Shown here: positions 1 to 7,163 of the stretch, piece after piece | How positions within the stretch are numbered: the stretch's first letter is position 1 | Layout of the letters: the number at the start of each line of letters is the position of its first letter | Assembly (NCBI GenBank): GCA_021796375.1 | Contig: JAJYJF010000035.1 | Location: 1-10,691 of the forward strand | Length of the DNA: 10,691 bases | From: Chloroflexota bacterium | GTDB taxonomy: Bacteria > Chloroflexota > Anaerolineae > Anaerolineales > Anaerolineaceae | Direction: 5' to 3' | The notes under the pieces: generated by a model | Told to the model about the DNA's origin: nothing | Database searches by the model: none | What the model saw: only the letters and a program-made list of their open reading frames with translations | Translations under genes and position numbers: made by a program

Positions 1-434
1 TCGTACGACGGTTCGAGCGAAAGGATCCGGTAGACAGCCGCATCCGATTGAAAGATATGCGCCAGCCCCCATAGAACCTCAAATGCCTGCGAGACGCTGC
101 GCGGGTGGATCACCCACACGGACAGGCCGCTAGCTGCAAGCGCCTCGACAGCCTCTTTTTGGTTCTCCTCCTGGCTGGCGATGACAAAATCCGGGCTCAG
201 GGCGAGGACGTCGCCTACGCGCACATCCTTCGGGCCGCCGACTTTGTCCAGCGCGGCGGTTTCGCGAGCCGGATGCGTGCAGTAGTCCGTGCAGCCCACC
301 AGCAGCCCGCCCGCGCCTAGATCGTAGAGCGATTCGGTGATGGACGGCACGAGCGAGACCACCCGGCGCGGCGGGGTTGTGAAGCCGGGCAGCCTGCCTG
401 CCCAGGCGGTCGAGACGTAGGGGTTAGTTTCCAT
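1..434 (-). CDS. BtuF-like helical-backbone metal receptor / substrate-binding protein (partial, C-terminus outside window)
   Basis: The reading frame stays open from an ATG at 434 to the left edge (144 codons seen), so the gene is truncated by the window. After about 23 residues comes RRVVSLVPSITESLYDLG, the first strand-helix of the BtuF/FecB-type periplasmic-binding fold. It is followed by VGCTDYC and a VGGPKDVRVGDVLALSPDFV stretch, the usual 'G...d.E.i..L.PDlV' region of cobalamin/metal-chelate receptors. No signal peptide or lipobox is visible: the N-terminus is METNPYVSTAWAGRLPG, so this copy may be cytosolic or carry an unusual anchor. The ATG overlaps the end of the upstream M20 gene by 11 nt, which indicates translational coupling as the last visible gene of the operon. 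The ligand cannot be told from sequence; corrinoid or another metal chelate is the family expectation. An ABC permease or ATPase, if present, would lie outside the window. Confidence 0.8.
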   Translation of the reverse strand, partial: METNPYVSTAWAGRLPGFTTPPRRVVSLVPSITESLYDLGAGGLLVGCTDYCTHPARETAALDKVGGPKDVRVGDVLALSPDFVIASQEENQKEAVEALAASGLSVWVIHPRSVSQAFEVLWGLAHIFQSDAAVYRILSLEPSY

Positions 435-1620
435 CCTCGTCCCCGCCGCACAGCTCCAGGATCGATTGCGCCATCAGCGCTGCGCCCACCGATAGCGCCC
501 GCTCGTCGAAATCGAAGCGCGGATGGTGGTGCCCGAAGGTTAATCCTTTTTCCGGGTTCGCCGAACCGACCAGCATCATCACCCCGGGCGCCTTCTGGAG
601 GATGTAAGCCATATCCTCTGAAACCATGGATTGGTAGCCCGTATCGAGATCGAGATCCGGGAAGTCCCTTTCTGCCATCCGCGCGAGACGGCGCGCGGCT
701 TCGGGATCGTTCTTCACCGGCGGGGTCACCTCATCGATCTGGAGGGCGGCCTCGCAGCCCATCCCCTCCGCCACCCCGCGCACCACCTGCTCGAACCGCT
801 TCACCATGCGCTCGCGGACCTCCGGTTTGAAGGTGCGCAGCGTTCCGGTCAGCTCGGCGTACGGCGGGATCACATTAAAAGCTTCTCCCGCCTGGATCCG
901 GGTAACGGACAGGACAGACGCCTCGAACGGTGACACATTGCGGCTCACGATGCTCTGCAGCGCGGTCACCACCTGGGCAGCGGCGAGGACGGGGTCGACG
1001 GTCTGGTCCGGCAGCGCAGCATGACCGCCAATCCCCTCCAGGCGCACGTGGAAGGTATCGCCACCGGCAAAAAGCGGTCCCGGGACAATCGCGACCCATC
1101 CAACCGGTTTTTCGTTCCACAAGTGAAGCGCCAGGGCGAGGTCGGGCCGCGGGTTTTCGAGAACGCCGTCCGCGATCATCGCCGCGGCGCCGCCCTGACC
1201 TTCTTCCGCCGGTTGGAAGACGAACTTGACCCGCCCGGCGAGCTCGCCGCGCACATCCGACAGCATCCGCGCGACCGTCAAACCGATGGACACGTGGCCA
1301 TCATGGCCGCAGGCGTGCATGACGCCCGGCGTTTGCGACGCGTAGGCGGCTCCCGTCTGCTCGGTGACCGGGAGCGCGTCCATATCGAAGCGCGCCAGGA
1401 CCGTTTTCCCGGGCCGGCCGCCCTCCAGCACGCCGACCACGCCCGTTTTCCCCACACCGGTCGAAACCTCCAGGCCCAGCCCCGAGAGCTCGCGCGCCAC
1501 AATCCCCGCGGTACGAAACTCCTGGAAGCCCAGCTCGGGGTGGCTGTGCAGGTCTCGCCGGAGGGCTGAAAGCCGGCCGGCATGCCGGGTAACCGCGTCT
1601 CGAAAATGGTTGCTCGCCAT
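424..1620 (-). CDS. M20D-family metallo-amidohydrolase / N-acyl-amino-acid deacylase
   Basis: The 398-aa protein has the full length of M20D peptidases (IAA-amino-acid hydrolase/hippurate hydrolase/N-acetyldiaminopimelate deacetylase group). Visible landmarks are RRDLHSHPELGFQE near residue 21, FDMDALPV at 78-84 and MHACGHDGH at 101-109 (metal ligands C104 and H106). QPAEEG at 136-141 gives E139/E140, LHLWNEKPVG starts at 165 (ligand H166), and a GGHAALP dimerisation-domain loop starts at 198. The final ligand region is GHHHPRFDFDE at 363-373. All expected zinc/manganese ligands are present, so it should be an active cytosolic hydrolase of N-acylated amino acids or similar amides. The exact substrate is not decidable. 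The ATG follows the PIG-L stop after one base (TGA G ATG), showing translational coupling. The C-terminus overlaps the next gene by 11 nt. N-acetyl-L,L-diaminopimelate deacetylase is a less likely alternative, since no lysine-pathway genes are adjacent. Confidence 0.9.
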   Translation of the reverse strand: MASNHFRDAVTRHAGRLSALRRDLHSHPELGFQEFRTAGIVARELSGLGLEVSTGVGKTGVVGVLEGGRPGKTVLARFDMDALPVTEQTGAAYASQTPGVMHACGHDGHVSIGLTVARMLSDVRGELAGRVKFVFQPAEEGQGGAAAMIADGVLENPRPDLALALHLWNEKPVGWVAIVPGPLFAGGDTFHVRLEGIGGHAALPDQTVDPVLAAAQVVTALQSIVSRNVSPFEASVLSVTRIQAGEAFNVIPPYAELTGTLRTFKPEVRERMVKRFEQVVRGVAEGMGCEAALQIDEVTPPVKNDPEAARRLARMAERDFPDLDLDTGYQSMVSEDMAYILQKAPGVMMLVGSANPEKGLTFGHHHPRFDFDERALSVGAALMAQSILELCGGDEDGN

Positions 1621-1621
1621 C

Positions 1622-2314
1622 TCAGCTCAAGAGGATCCTCCGGAAACCTTCTTCAAAGCGCGGGTTTTCCGCGCTGCTGCCGGGCGCCCGCCGGCTGAGC
1701 TGCCTCTCGCGCAGGGCCGCCGGATCCGACACCTGACTCTTGTGCTGGTAGAGCGCCTGGAGCCTCTTCTCCCAGTAGCCGGTCACGTCGATCAGGACGT
1801 CCGGCTGGTGGGTCAGCGTTACCCAGATCTCTTTGACCGGCACGGGCATCAAACCCTCCTCCGCGATCAGCTCGGGGAAGAAAGACCGGTTGCCGGCGGC
1901 CGGGAAGACCGCCCCCAGGACGATTTCGCCCGCCAGGCGGTGGTCCGGGTGGTTGATGTAATTAACCCGCGGGAAATAATTGGTCGGGTCGGACGTCACG
2001 ATCACGTCCGGCTGGACCTTGCGGATCGCCCGCACGACCTGCTTGCGCGCCTCCAGCGAAGGCATCAGGTAGCCGTCGGGCAGATCCAAAAAACTCACCG
2101 AACGAACCCCGAGGACCGCCGCCGCGGCCCGCTCCTCCTCCTGGCGGGCGCGCTTGAGCTCCCCGGCGGGCAAATCACGCTCGCCCACCCCGCGCTCGCC
2201 GCTGGTCAGCAGGCAGTAGTGAACCTCGTGCCCGGCCTCCACCCAACGCGCGATGGAAGCCCCACAAAAAAATTCCGGGTCGTCCGGATGAGCCAGGACG
2301 ACCAGGATTCGCAT
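1622..2314 (-). CDS. PIG-L (LmbE-like) family zinc deacetylase
   Basis: With the chosen start the protein is 230 aa and begins MRILVVLAHPDDPEFF. The HPDD metal-binding motif (H9, D11/D12) then sits directly after the first beta strand, as in typical PIG-L/LmbE proteins. The second metal motif NHPDHR is at 121-126 (H122, D124, H125). VIVTSDP before it is the usual strand-loop of the Rossmann-like core. The family removes acetyl groups from GlcNAc-type sugars or sugar conjugates (GlcNAc-PI, mycothiol or bacillithiol precursors, lincosamides); the substrate here is unknown. The frame stays open to 2446, but that stretch overlaps the C-terminus of the RicT-like gene and reads as low-quality Arg-rich sequence, so the ATG at 2314 is preferred. 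It is 25 bp past the preceding stop, with a weak GGAATGAG upstream. A GTG around 2390 behind GGGAGG is an alternative that would add about 25 residues. The stop lies one base before the M20D start. Confidence 0.9.
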   Translation of the reverse strand: MRILVVLAHPDDPEFFCGASIARWVEAGHEVHYCLLTSGERGVGERDLPAGELKRARQEEERAAAAVLGVRSVSFLDLPDGYLMPSLEARKQVVRAIRKVQPDVIVTSDPTNYFPRVNYINHPDHRLAGEIVLGAVFPAAGNRSFFPELIAEEGLMPVPVKEIWVTLTHQPDVLIDVTGYWEKRLQALYQHKSQVSDPAALRERQLSRRAPGSSAENPRFEEGFRRILLS

Positions 2315-2339
2315 TTTCTCATTCCAGCCTTCGACCGGC

Positions 2340-3287
2340 TCAATCTGCCCGCTTGCCGGCTCCGTCCCCGTTGCCACAATCACACCCTCCCGATTCGTTT
2401 TTATCGCAGCCGCCCTGCGCCTTCTGGACGAAGGCCTCGTACTCATCCGCCGGTTTCAGCTGGTCTTTGTGATACTCCCGCACCCCCTTCTCCACGATCT
2501 CGACGTAAACCATCTCGCGGATCGGGGATACGTCCACGACTTTGCCTTCGCCATCCGGGGTGATCACGCGTTTATTGCGCTTGGGCAACTGCGCCCGGGC
2601 AGCCACGTACTGCTCGTACTCGTAGATGAGGCAGCAGCGCAAGCGCCCGCACATGCCGGTGATTTCGGTGGGCGTCAGCGAAATCCCCTGCTCTTTCGCC
2701 ATGCGGATCGAGATCGAGCTGAACTCGGTGAGGAACTTGGCGCAGCAGCGCGTCTCCATCCCGCAGGCTCCCATCCCGCCCAGCAGCTTGGCGACGTCGC
2801 GCGGCCCGATCTGGCGCAGCTCCACCTGCGCCGGCGCGTACTGCTTCTGCATGTCGGAGCGCAGCGATTTCAGATCCACCTTTTCTTCTGAGTCGGTGTT
2901 GAACAGGATCACCAGGCGCGAGCCGTCGAAGGCGTATTCCGCCGAGACGATCTTCAAACCGGCCAGCTTCAGCTCGGACACGCGCTTGCGGGCCGAGATG
3001 ATCACCTCGGTCTCGCGGTTCTGCCAGCTCTGGCGCATGAGCAGGTCGAGCGGTGTCGCGCGCCGGCCTACCGGTTTCCACGACCCATCCGGGGGAAGGG
3101 CCGGGCTATCGATGATCTCGGCCACCGTCCCCATTTGCCAGCCGCGGCTGGTCTCGACGATTACCGGCTCGTTCTTGCGCAGATCCGGGATCGCGCTGGC
3201 GTCAAAATGGTAAACCTTGCCGACCTTCGAGAAGCGGATCCCGACGATAAATGGTTTTGCTCGTTCGGCTACAGCTTGATCGCTCAT
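2340..3287 (-). CDS. ricT: PSP1-domain protein, RicT/YaaT family Fe-S regulatory protein
   Basis: About 315 aa. Residues ~13-230 match the PSP1/RicT pattern: VGIRFSKVGKVYHFD, the GTVAEI strand, FDGSRLVILF, VDLKSLR and RQIGPRDVAKLLGGMGACG. The conserved cysteine block is CGMETRCC (C176, C182, C183) followed by MCGRLRCCLIYEYEQY (C214, C219, C220; numbering counts a GTG codon at 3290 as residue 1). In Bacillus subtilis RicT (YaaT) works with RicA and RicF as an Fe-S-containing complex that supports RNase Y processing and development; no RicA or RicF homologue is in the window. Unusual here is a Cys/Gly-rich tail, GGCDKNESGGCDCGNGDG, with C295, C303 and C305 beyond the normal end. Start choice: the ATG at 3287 shares one base with the Mrp stop (TGATG). 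A GTG one codon earlier (3290) would give the common 4-nt overlap. Either way, translation is coupled to mrp. Confidence 0.88.
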   Translation of the reverse strand: MSDQAVAERAKPFIVGIRFSKVGKVYHFDASAIPDLRKNEPVIVETSRGWQMGTVAEIIDSPALPPDGSWKPVGRRATPLDLLMRQSWQNRETEVIISARKRVSELKLAGLKIVSAEYAFDGSRLVILFNTDSEEKVDLKSLRSDMQKQYAPAQVELRQIGPRDVAKLLGGMGACGMETRCCAKFLTEFSSISIRMAKEQGISLTPTEITGMCGRLRCCLIYEYEQYVAARAQLPKRNKRVITPDGEGKVVDVSPIREMVYVEIVEKGVREYHKDQLKPADEYEAFVQKAQGGCDKNESGGCDCGNGDGAGKRAD

Positions 3288-4369
3288 CACACCATGTTAA
3301 TTGAAACGCCGGAGCCGCCGTTCAGGGCCGCCACGCTGATCAGGGCAGCCAGCTGCTCCGCGATCCCCTCCAGAGATTTTGCGGCCGGGGAGTCAGGCCG
3401 GGAAATCACGATGGGGATGCCCGCGTCTCCGCCTTCCCGGACGGCGGGGTCGATCGGGATCGTGCCAATAAATGGAACGCCCGCGGCATCCGCCAGCTTC
3501 TGCCCTCCGCCGGACCCGAAGATATCCATCCGGTGACCGTCCGGCAGCTCCAGGTAGCTCATGTTCTCCACGACCCCCAGCACCGGAACGTTCAGCTCCC
3601 GGAACATGGCCAATCCCCGGCTGGCATCCTCCAGCGAAACCTGCTGCGGGAGGGTGACGATCACGCCGCCGCTGAGCGGGATGGACTGCGCCAGGCTCAG
3701 CTGGGCGTCGCCCGTTCCCGGCGGAAGGTCGATGATCAAATAGTCGAGCTCGCCCCAATCCACGTCGCTGAGGAACTGGCGGATCGCCGAGTGCAGCATC
3801 GGCCCGCGCCAGATGAGCGGCTGTCCCGGCTTCACCAGGAAGCCGATCGACATCAGCTTCACCCCATAGGCCTCGGGCGGGGTCAGGCGGTTGTTTTCCT
3901 TCTGGGCCGGCAGCTGGCTGGCGCCCATCATGATCGGGACGTTCGGTCCGTAGATATCCGCATCCAGCAGCCCGACGCGCGCGCCGAAGTTTGCCAGCGC
4001 CACCGCGATGTTCACCGCCACGGTGCTCTTCCCGACCCCCCCCTTGCCGGAGGCAACCGCGACCACATTTTTCACCGGCAGCTGCAGCAGCCCGCGCTCC
4101 TTGCCGTCGCTCGGTACGTTCGAATCCATCTGGATCTCAACCGAACGCACGCCCGGGACCGCCATCACCGCCTGGCGCGCTTCGGTTTCGATGCGCGAGC
4201 GCAGCGGGCAGGCCGGCGTGGTCAGCAGGATGGAAAAGCTTACCTTTCCGGATTGGATTTCCAGGTCGCGGATCATGTGAAGCGAAACCAGGTCGCGGTG
4301 AAGCTCTGGTTCGTTGACTTTGGACAATGCAGCCAGGACGGCTTCCTGGGTAGTTTCTGACGAGGTCAT
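3287..4369 (-). CDS. mrp: Mrp/ApbC/NBP35-family P-loop ATPase, iron-sulfur cluster carrier, lacking the C-terminal CxxC
   Basis: The protein is 360 aa from the ATG at 4369, which has a good AAAGGA six bases upstream; the 19 extra residues to 4426 overlap the preceding gene and are rejected. The N-terminal MIP18/DUF59 domain (~5-85) contains [10 protein letters not shown] with C54. The ATPase domain starts with the deviant Walker [11 protein letters not shown] (107-116, K109 and K114). It continues with [10 protein letters not shown] (136-145), the RGP loop at 188-190 and Walker [12 protein letters not shown] (211-221). Mrp/ApbC proteins bind and transfer [4Fe-4S] clusters in the cytosol; the human relative NUBPL/Ind1 serves complex I. 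The family's cluster-bridging CPxC after VENMSY is replaced by LELPDGHRM (272-281), and C54 is the only cysteine in the protein. It lies 10 bp downstream of the four-Cys protein and is coupled to the RicT-like gene. Confidence 0.93.
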   Translation of the reverse strand: MTSSETTQEAVLAALSKVNEPELHRDLVSLHMIRDLEIQSGKVSFSILLTTPACPLRSRIETEARQAVMAVPGVRSVEIQMDSNVPSDGKERGLLQLPVKNVVAVASGKGGVGKSTVAVNIAVALANFGARVGLLDADIYGPNVPIMMGASQLPAQKENNRLTPPEAYGVKLMSIGFLVKPGQPLIWRGPMLHSAIRQFLSDVDWGELDYLIIDLPPGTGDAQLSLAQSIPLSGGVIVTLPQQVSLEDASRGLAMFRELNVPVLGVVENMSYLELPDGHRMDIFGSGGGQKLADAAGVPFIGTIPIDPAVREGGDAGIPIVISRPDSPAAKSLEGIAEQLAALISVAALNGGSGVSINMV

Positions 4370-4379
4370 CGCTTTCCTT

Positions 4380-4703
4380 TCAGCTCTTCTTTTGGATGTA
4401 TTTTTCGATCTCGACCCTGGCTTCATTAAACTGGTCGACCAGATCTCGATCGGTGCCGCGAAAACGGCGGACGGTCTGGCGCGCGCACTGAGAACAGCCG
4501 CGCATGGCGCGGAACGAATCCGCGTTGCACGAGATACAACCGCCCAGCCGAACCATTAAGAGGACGAACGCGAGGTGATCCGGATGATTCGACGGCAGGT
4601 CTGCCACCCGGTCCACCAGGTCGCGCCACTCTTCCTTCCGCAGCCCGCGAAGGGACGCGATCACCCGCGAAGGGAAGAGCACCTCAGTGTCTGAATTATA
4701 CAT
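4380..4703 (-). CDS. Small four-cysteine protein of unknown function (CxxC-x10-CxxC)
   Basis: I do not recognise a named family for this 107-aa soluble protein. It has two CxxC pairs, GGCISC (C56, C59) and GCSQC (C70, C73), separated by ten residues. That spacing suits a zinc knuckle or an Fe-S/rubredoxin-like site. The flanks are charged and helical: [14 protein letters not shown] before the cysteines and [15 protein letters not shown] at the C-terminus. There is no signal peptide or membrane segment. The ATG at 4703 has AGG about 6 nt upstream. The gene begins 42 bp after nuoI and ends 10 bp before mrp, so it is almost certainly co-transcribed with them. Intact frame, normal composition and operon position support a real gene. 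A role in Fe-S assembly or in complex I biogenesis is an inference from neighbours only. Confidence 0.8.
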   Translation of the reverse strand: MYNSDTEVLFPSRVIASLRGLRKEEWRDLVDRVADLPSNHPDHLAFVLLMVRLGGCISCNADSFRAMRGCSQCARQTVRRFRGTDRDLVDQFNEARVEIEKYIQKKS

Positions 4704-4745
4704 ACGAACCTATCCAGCAGAATCTCCTGCTTGATCTCAACATAT

Positions 4746-5396
4746 TTACCCGGCTACCGGGCCTTTGCCGGGGGCCGGCGGCGCCGGGCGCTTCGCTGCC
4801 GCAGCAGCGGCTTTTGCAGCTTCTTTCTCCCGGCGAGCTTTCTCCTCCGCGGCGAAATTGGTCGGCCGGATCGATGCGTAGTAGGAGGCGGGTTGTGACA
4901 GGCGCTGCTTATCGAAAATATCGGTAGCCATCCGGTTTGTGGTGGCAATTTCAAAATCATGGTCCATTTTGATGGCGTCAAACGGGCAGAACTCGGCGCA
5001 GAGCCCGCAGTTCATGCAGATATCCACATCGATGTAAAACTCAGCCGGCTCCGGGATCGGCCTCCCGGTGACGGGATCATTGGTGCGCACGATCCAGATG
5101 CACTGCGGCGGGCAAACCTTGGCGCAGATCCCGCAGGAGGTGCACCGGTCGATCTTTTCCCCGTCCGGGCCTTCGTCGTAGATGAGGAAGGGGATGTACC
5201 GAAATTCTTCGGGGATGACCAGCTTTTCTTCCGGGTACTGGACGGTGAACGCACCCCGCGAATCCAGACTCGAGCGCGCCGCCGCGCGCTCCTGAGAATA
5301 GCGCGGCTTCCCGAGCCATTTCAGGTCGTCAAAATACGTTTCGGCAAAATGCTTGAAGGTGACCCCCAGCCCGCGGATTATTTCCCAGCCTACCAT
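4746..5396 (-). CDS. nuoI: NADH-quinone oxidoreductase subunit I (2x[4Fe-4S] ferredoxin-type)
   Basis: This 216-aa subunit carries clusters N6a and N6b between the NADH arm and the quinone site of complex I. Two classic motifs are complete: CTSCGICAKVC (C85, C88, C91, C95) and CMNCGLCAEFC (C127, C130, C133, C137). The N-terminal WEIIRGLGVTFKHF and the RYIPFLIYDE stretch are typical of NuoI. The last ~35 residues form an Ala/Lys/Pro-rich tail (AEEKARREKEAAKAAAAAAK, then PAPPAPGKG) that the conserved core does not need. The ATG at 5396 has AGGAGG about 6 nt upstream, and this Shine-Dalgarno overlaps the TAG stop of nuoCD, giving a 9-bp gap and probable translational coupling. Confidence 0.95.
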   Translation of the reverse strand: MVGWEIIRGLGVTFKHFAETYFDDLKWLGKPRYSQERAAARSSLDSRGAFTVQYPEEKLVIPEEFRYIPFLIYDEGPDGEKIDRCTSCGICAKVCPPQCIWIVRTNDPVTGRPIPEPAEFYIDVDICMNCGLCAEFCPFDAIKMDHDFEIATTNRMATDIFDKQRLSQPASYYASIRPTNFAAEEKARREKEAAKAAAAAAKRPAPPAPGKGPVAG

Positions 5397-5405
5397 CCTC
5401 GCCTC

Positions 5406-7151
5406 CTATCGGTCAACTTCACCCAGGACAATGTCCACCGAGCCGAGGACAATGACGACGTCGGCCACTTTCTGCCCCAAAGACATCTGGGCCAGCCCGG
5501 TGAGGTTGATAAATGACGGCGCCCGCACGTGGTACCGCCAGGGGTTCTGCTTGCCGTTGGAGACGACATAAAACCCGAGCTCGCCTTTTGGCCCCTCGAC
5601 CCGGCCGTAAGCTTCTCCCGCCGGCACCCGCACGGTATACTGTGGCTTCCCGGTTTGGATCGGTCCCTCGGGCATCTGTTTGACCACCTGCTGCAGGATG
5701 CGGATGCTCTGGTGAATCTCATCCAGGCGGAGCAGGAAGCGGTCGTACACGTCGCCGTTCATCCGCACCGGGATGTCGAAAGCGAACCGGTCGTAAATGC
5801 TGTAAGGATCGGCGCGGCGGACGTCGTACGGCACCCCCGAAGAGCGCAAGATCGGCCCGGCAGCGGAAAAGCCGATCGCCTGTTCGGTGGTCAGCACGCC
5901 GACGCCCTCGCAGCGCGCCCGGATGATCTCGTTCTTCACCAGGTAGGTCTCGAGCTCCTCCATCTTGCGTGGAAGCCGGTCGGTGACGAATTTTTTAACC
6001 TCGTCGAACACGCCGGCGGGCAGGTCGCGCGCCAGCCCGCCGAAACGGAAATAGTTGCACATCATGCGAGAACCGGCGGTCGCTTCAAAGATATCCAGGA
6101 TAAATTCCCGCTCCTCCAGGGCGTACAAAACCGGGGTGAAGAAAGCGCCCAGGTCGTTGAGCAGGAATCCGGTCGAGATCAGGTGGCTGTTGATCCGGGT
6201 CAGCTCGGCCATCATCACGCGGATGTACTCGGCGCGCTCCGGAGGCTGGATGCCCATCAGCTTCTCCACCGCCAGCGCGTACCCGAAATTGTTGCTCATC
6301 GAGGTGATGTAATCCAGCCGGTCGGTGAAGGGCATGTTGGCGAGAAATGTGTTCCGCTCGCCGATCTTCTCGTGGTTGCGGTGCATGTAGCCCATCACGG
6401 GCTTGAGGCCGATCACGGTTTCGCCGTCCAGCGCGACCGCCATGCGGAAGACCCCGTGCGTGGAGGGGTGCTGCGGCCCGAGGTTGACGATCAGCTGGTC
6501 CGTTTTCAGGTCGCTTTTTTCCTCGATGATGCTCCGGCGCAGGGCGTCATAGACTGGATCGTCGGATTCCCCGGTCCACTGGCTCGGGTCAAATCCGGCG
6601 GGATATTCCACGTTGTTCCCGAACGGGTTGGAATCCTCAACCCGTACGGCGCGGCCCCCCGGCCAGCGGTTTTTGAAGGGCTTGACCTCTTCCTCGAAGT
6701 AAGCTTCCTTCCAATCTTTCCGCATGGGGAAGCCAGCAAATCCTTCCCACATCAGGATGCGCCGCAGGTCCGGATGGCCGCTGAAGTGGATTCCATACAT
6801 GTCCCAGATCTCGCGCTCCTGGAAATCCGCGCCAGGATACAGGGGGACGGCGGAAGGCACGACCGGGTCCTGGCGGCCGGTAAATACCTTGAGCTCGAGG
6901 CCGGGCCCGCCGGTGGTCCGGTAAAGGTGGTAAACCACCTCCAACCGGTCTTCGGGGTAGTCATCCACGCCCGTCACGGAAGATAGGTAATCGTACCCCA
7001 ACTCATCGCGGGCGATCTTTAAAAATTCAAGCAGCCTCTCGGGTGCAAGTACAAAGCCGTGGAAATTCGGGCGGCTGTCCGGGGTCAGGAAGTCAGGATA
7101 CTGGGCGCTCAGGTCAGCGGCAGGCGATTCAACGATGGGTTGTTCGGTCAA
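5406..7151 (-). CDS. nuoCD: Fused NADH-quinone oxidoreductase subunits C and D (NuoCD)
   Basis: A single uninterrupted 581-aa frame. Residues ~20-150 are the NuoC (30-kDa) domain, with the signature EREIWDMYGIHFSGHPDLRR starting at 112 and GFPMRKDW at 140-147. A linker of about 65 residues follows, then NuoD (49-kDa) from ~218 to the canonical C-terminal GEVDR. NuoD shows GPQHPSTHG (225-233) and GYMHRNHEKIGE (254-265). H232 and Y281 line up with the quinone-site His38 and Tyr87 of Thermus Nqo4. The N- and C-terminal CxxC pairs of [NiFe] hydrogenase large subunits are absent, so this is complex I and not a group 4 hydrogenase. The start is TTG at 7151: GGGAGG sits about 5 nt upstream, and no ATG occurs before residue 118. 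The Shine-Dalgarno overlaps the nuoB stop. The fused arrangement is known from Escherichia coli and others. Confidence 0.95.
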   Translation of the reverse strand: MTEQPIVESPAADLSAQYPDFLTPDSRPNFHGFVLAPERLLEFLKIARDELGYDYLSSVTGVDDYPEDRLEVVYHLYRTTGGPGLELKVFTGRQDPVVPSAVPLYPGADFQEREIWDMYGIHFSGHPDLRRILMWEGFAGFPMRKDWKEAYFEEEVKPFKNRWPGGRAVRVEDSNPFGNNVEYPAGFDPSQWTGESDDPVYDALRRSIIEEKSDLKTDQLIVNLGPQHPSTHGVFRMAVALDGETVIGLKPVMGYMHRNHEKIGERNTFLANMPFTDRLDYITSMSNNFGYALAVEKLMGIQPPERAEYIRVMMAELTRINSHLISTGFLLNDLGAFFTPVLYALEEREFILDIFEATAGSRMMCNYFRFGGLARDLPAGVFDEVKKFVTDRLPRKMEELETYLVKNEIIRARCEGVGVLTTEQAIGFSAAGPILRSSGVPYDVRRADPYSIYDRFAFDIPVRMNGDVYDRFLLRLDEIHQSIRILQQVVKQMPEGPIQTGKPQYTVRVPAGEAYGRVEGPKGELGFYVVSNGKQNPWRYHVRAPSFINLTGLAQMSLGQKVADVVIVLGSVDIVLGEVDR

Positions 7152-7163
7152 CTCGACCTCCCT

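Noticed and set aside
2315..2446. N-terminal extension of PIG-L to 274 aa
   Set aside because: It overlaps the RicT-like C-terminus by about 100 bp, is Arg-rich, and would place extra residues before the first beta strand.
1364..2563. Long plus-strand open frame of about 400 codons
   Set aside because: It lies antisense to M20D, PIG-L and RicT-like genes with clear catalytic motifs and is Arg/Pro/His-rich. It is a G+C-driven shadow.
4716..4731. Small hairpin AGCAG/CTGCT between nuoI and the four-Cys gene as a terminator
   Set aside because: Only a 5-bp stem with no U-run, inside a 42-bp gap between co-directional genes; at most a weak processing or pausing site.
5529..6986. Plus-strand open frame of 485 codons antisense to nuoCD
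   Set aside because: No recognisable motifs, and the opposite strand encodes a complete NuoCD with conserved signatures.
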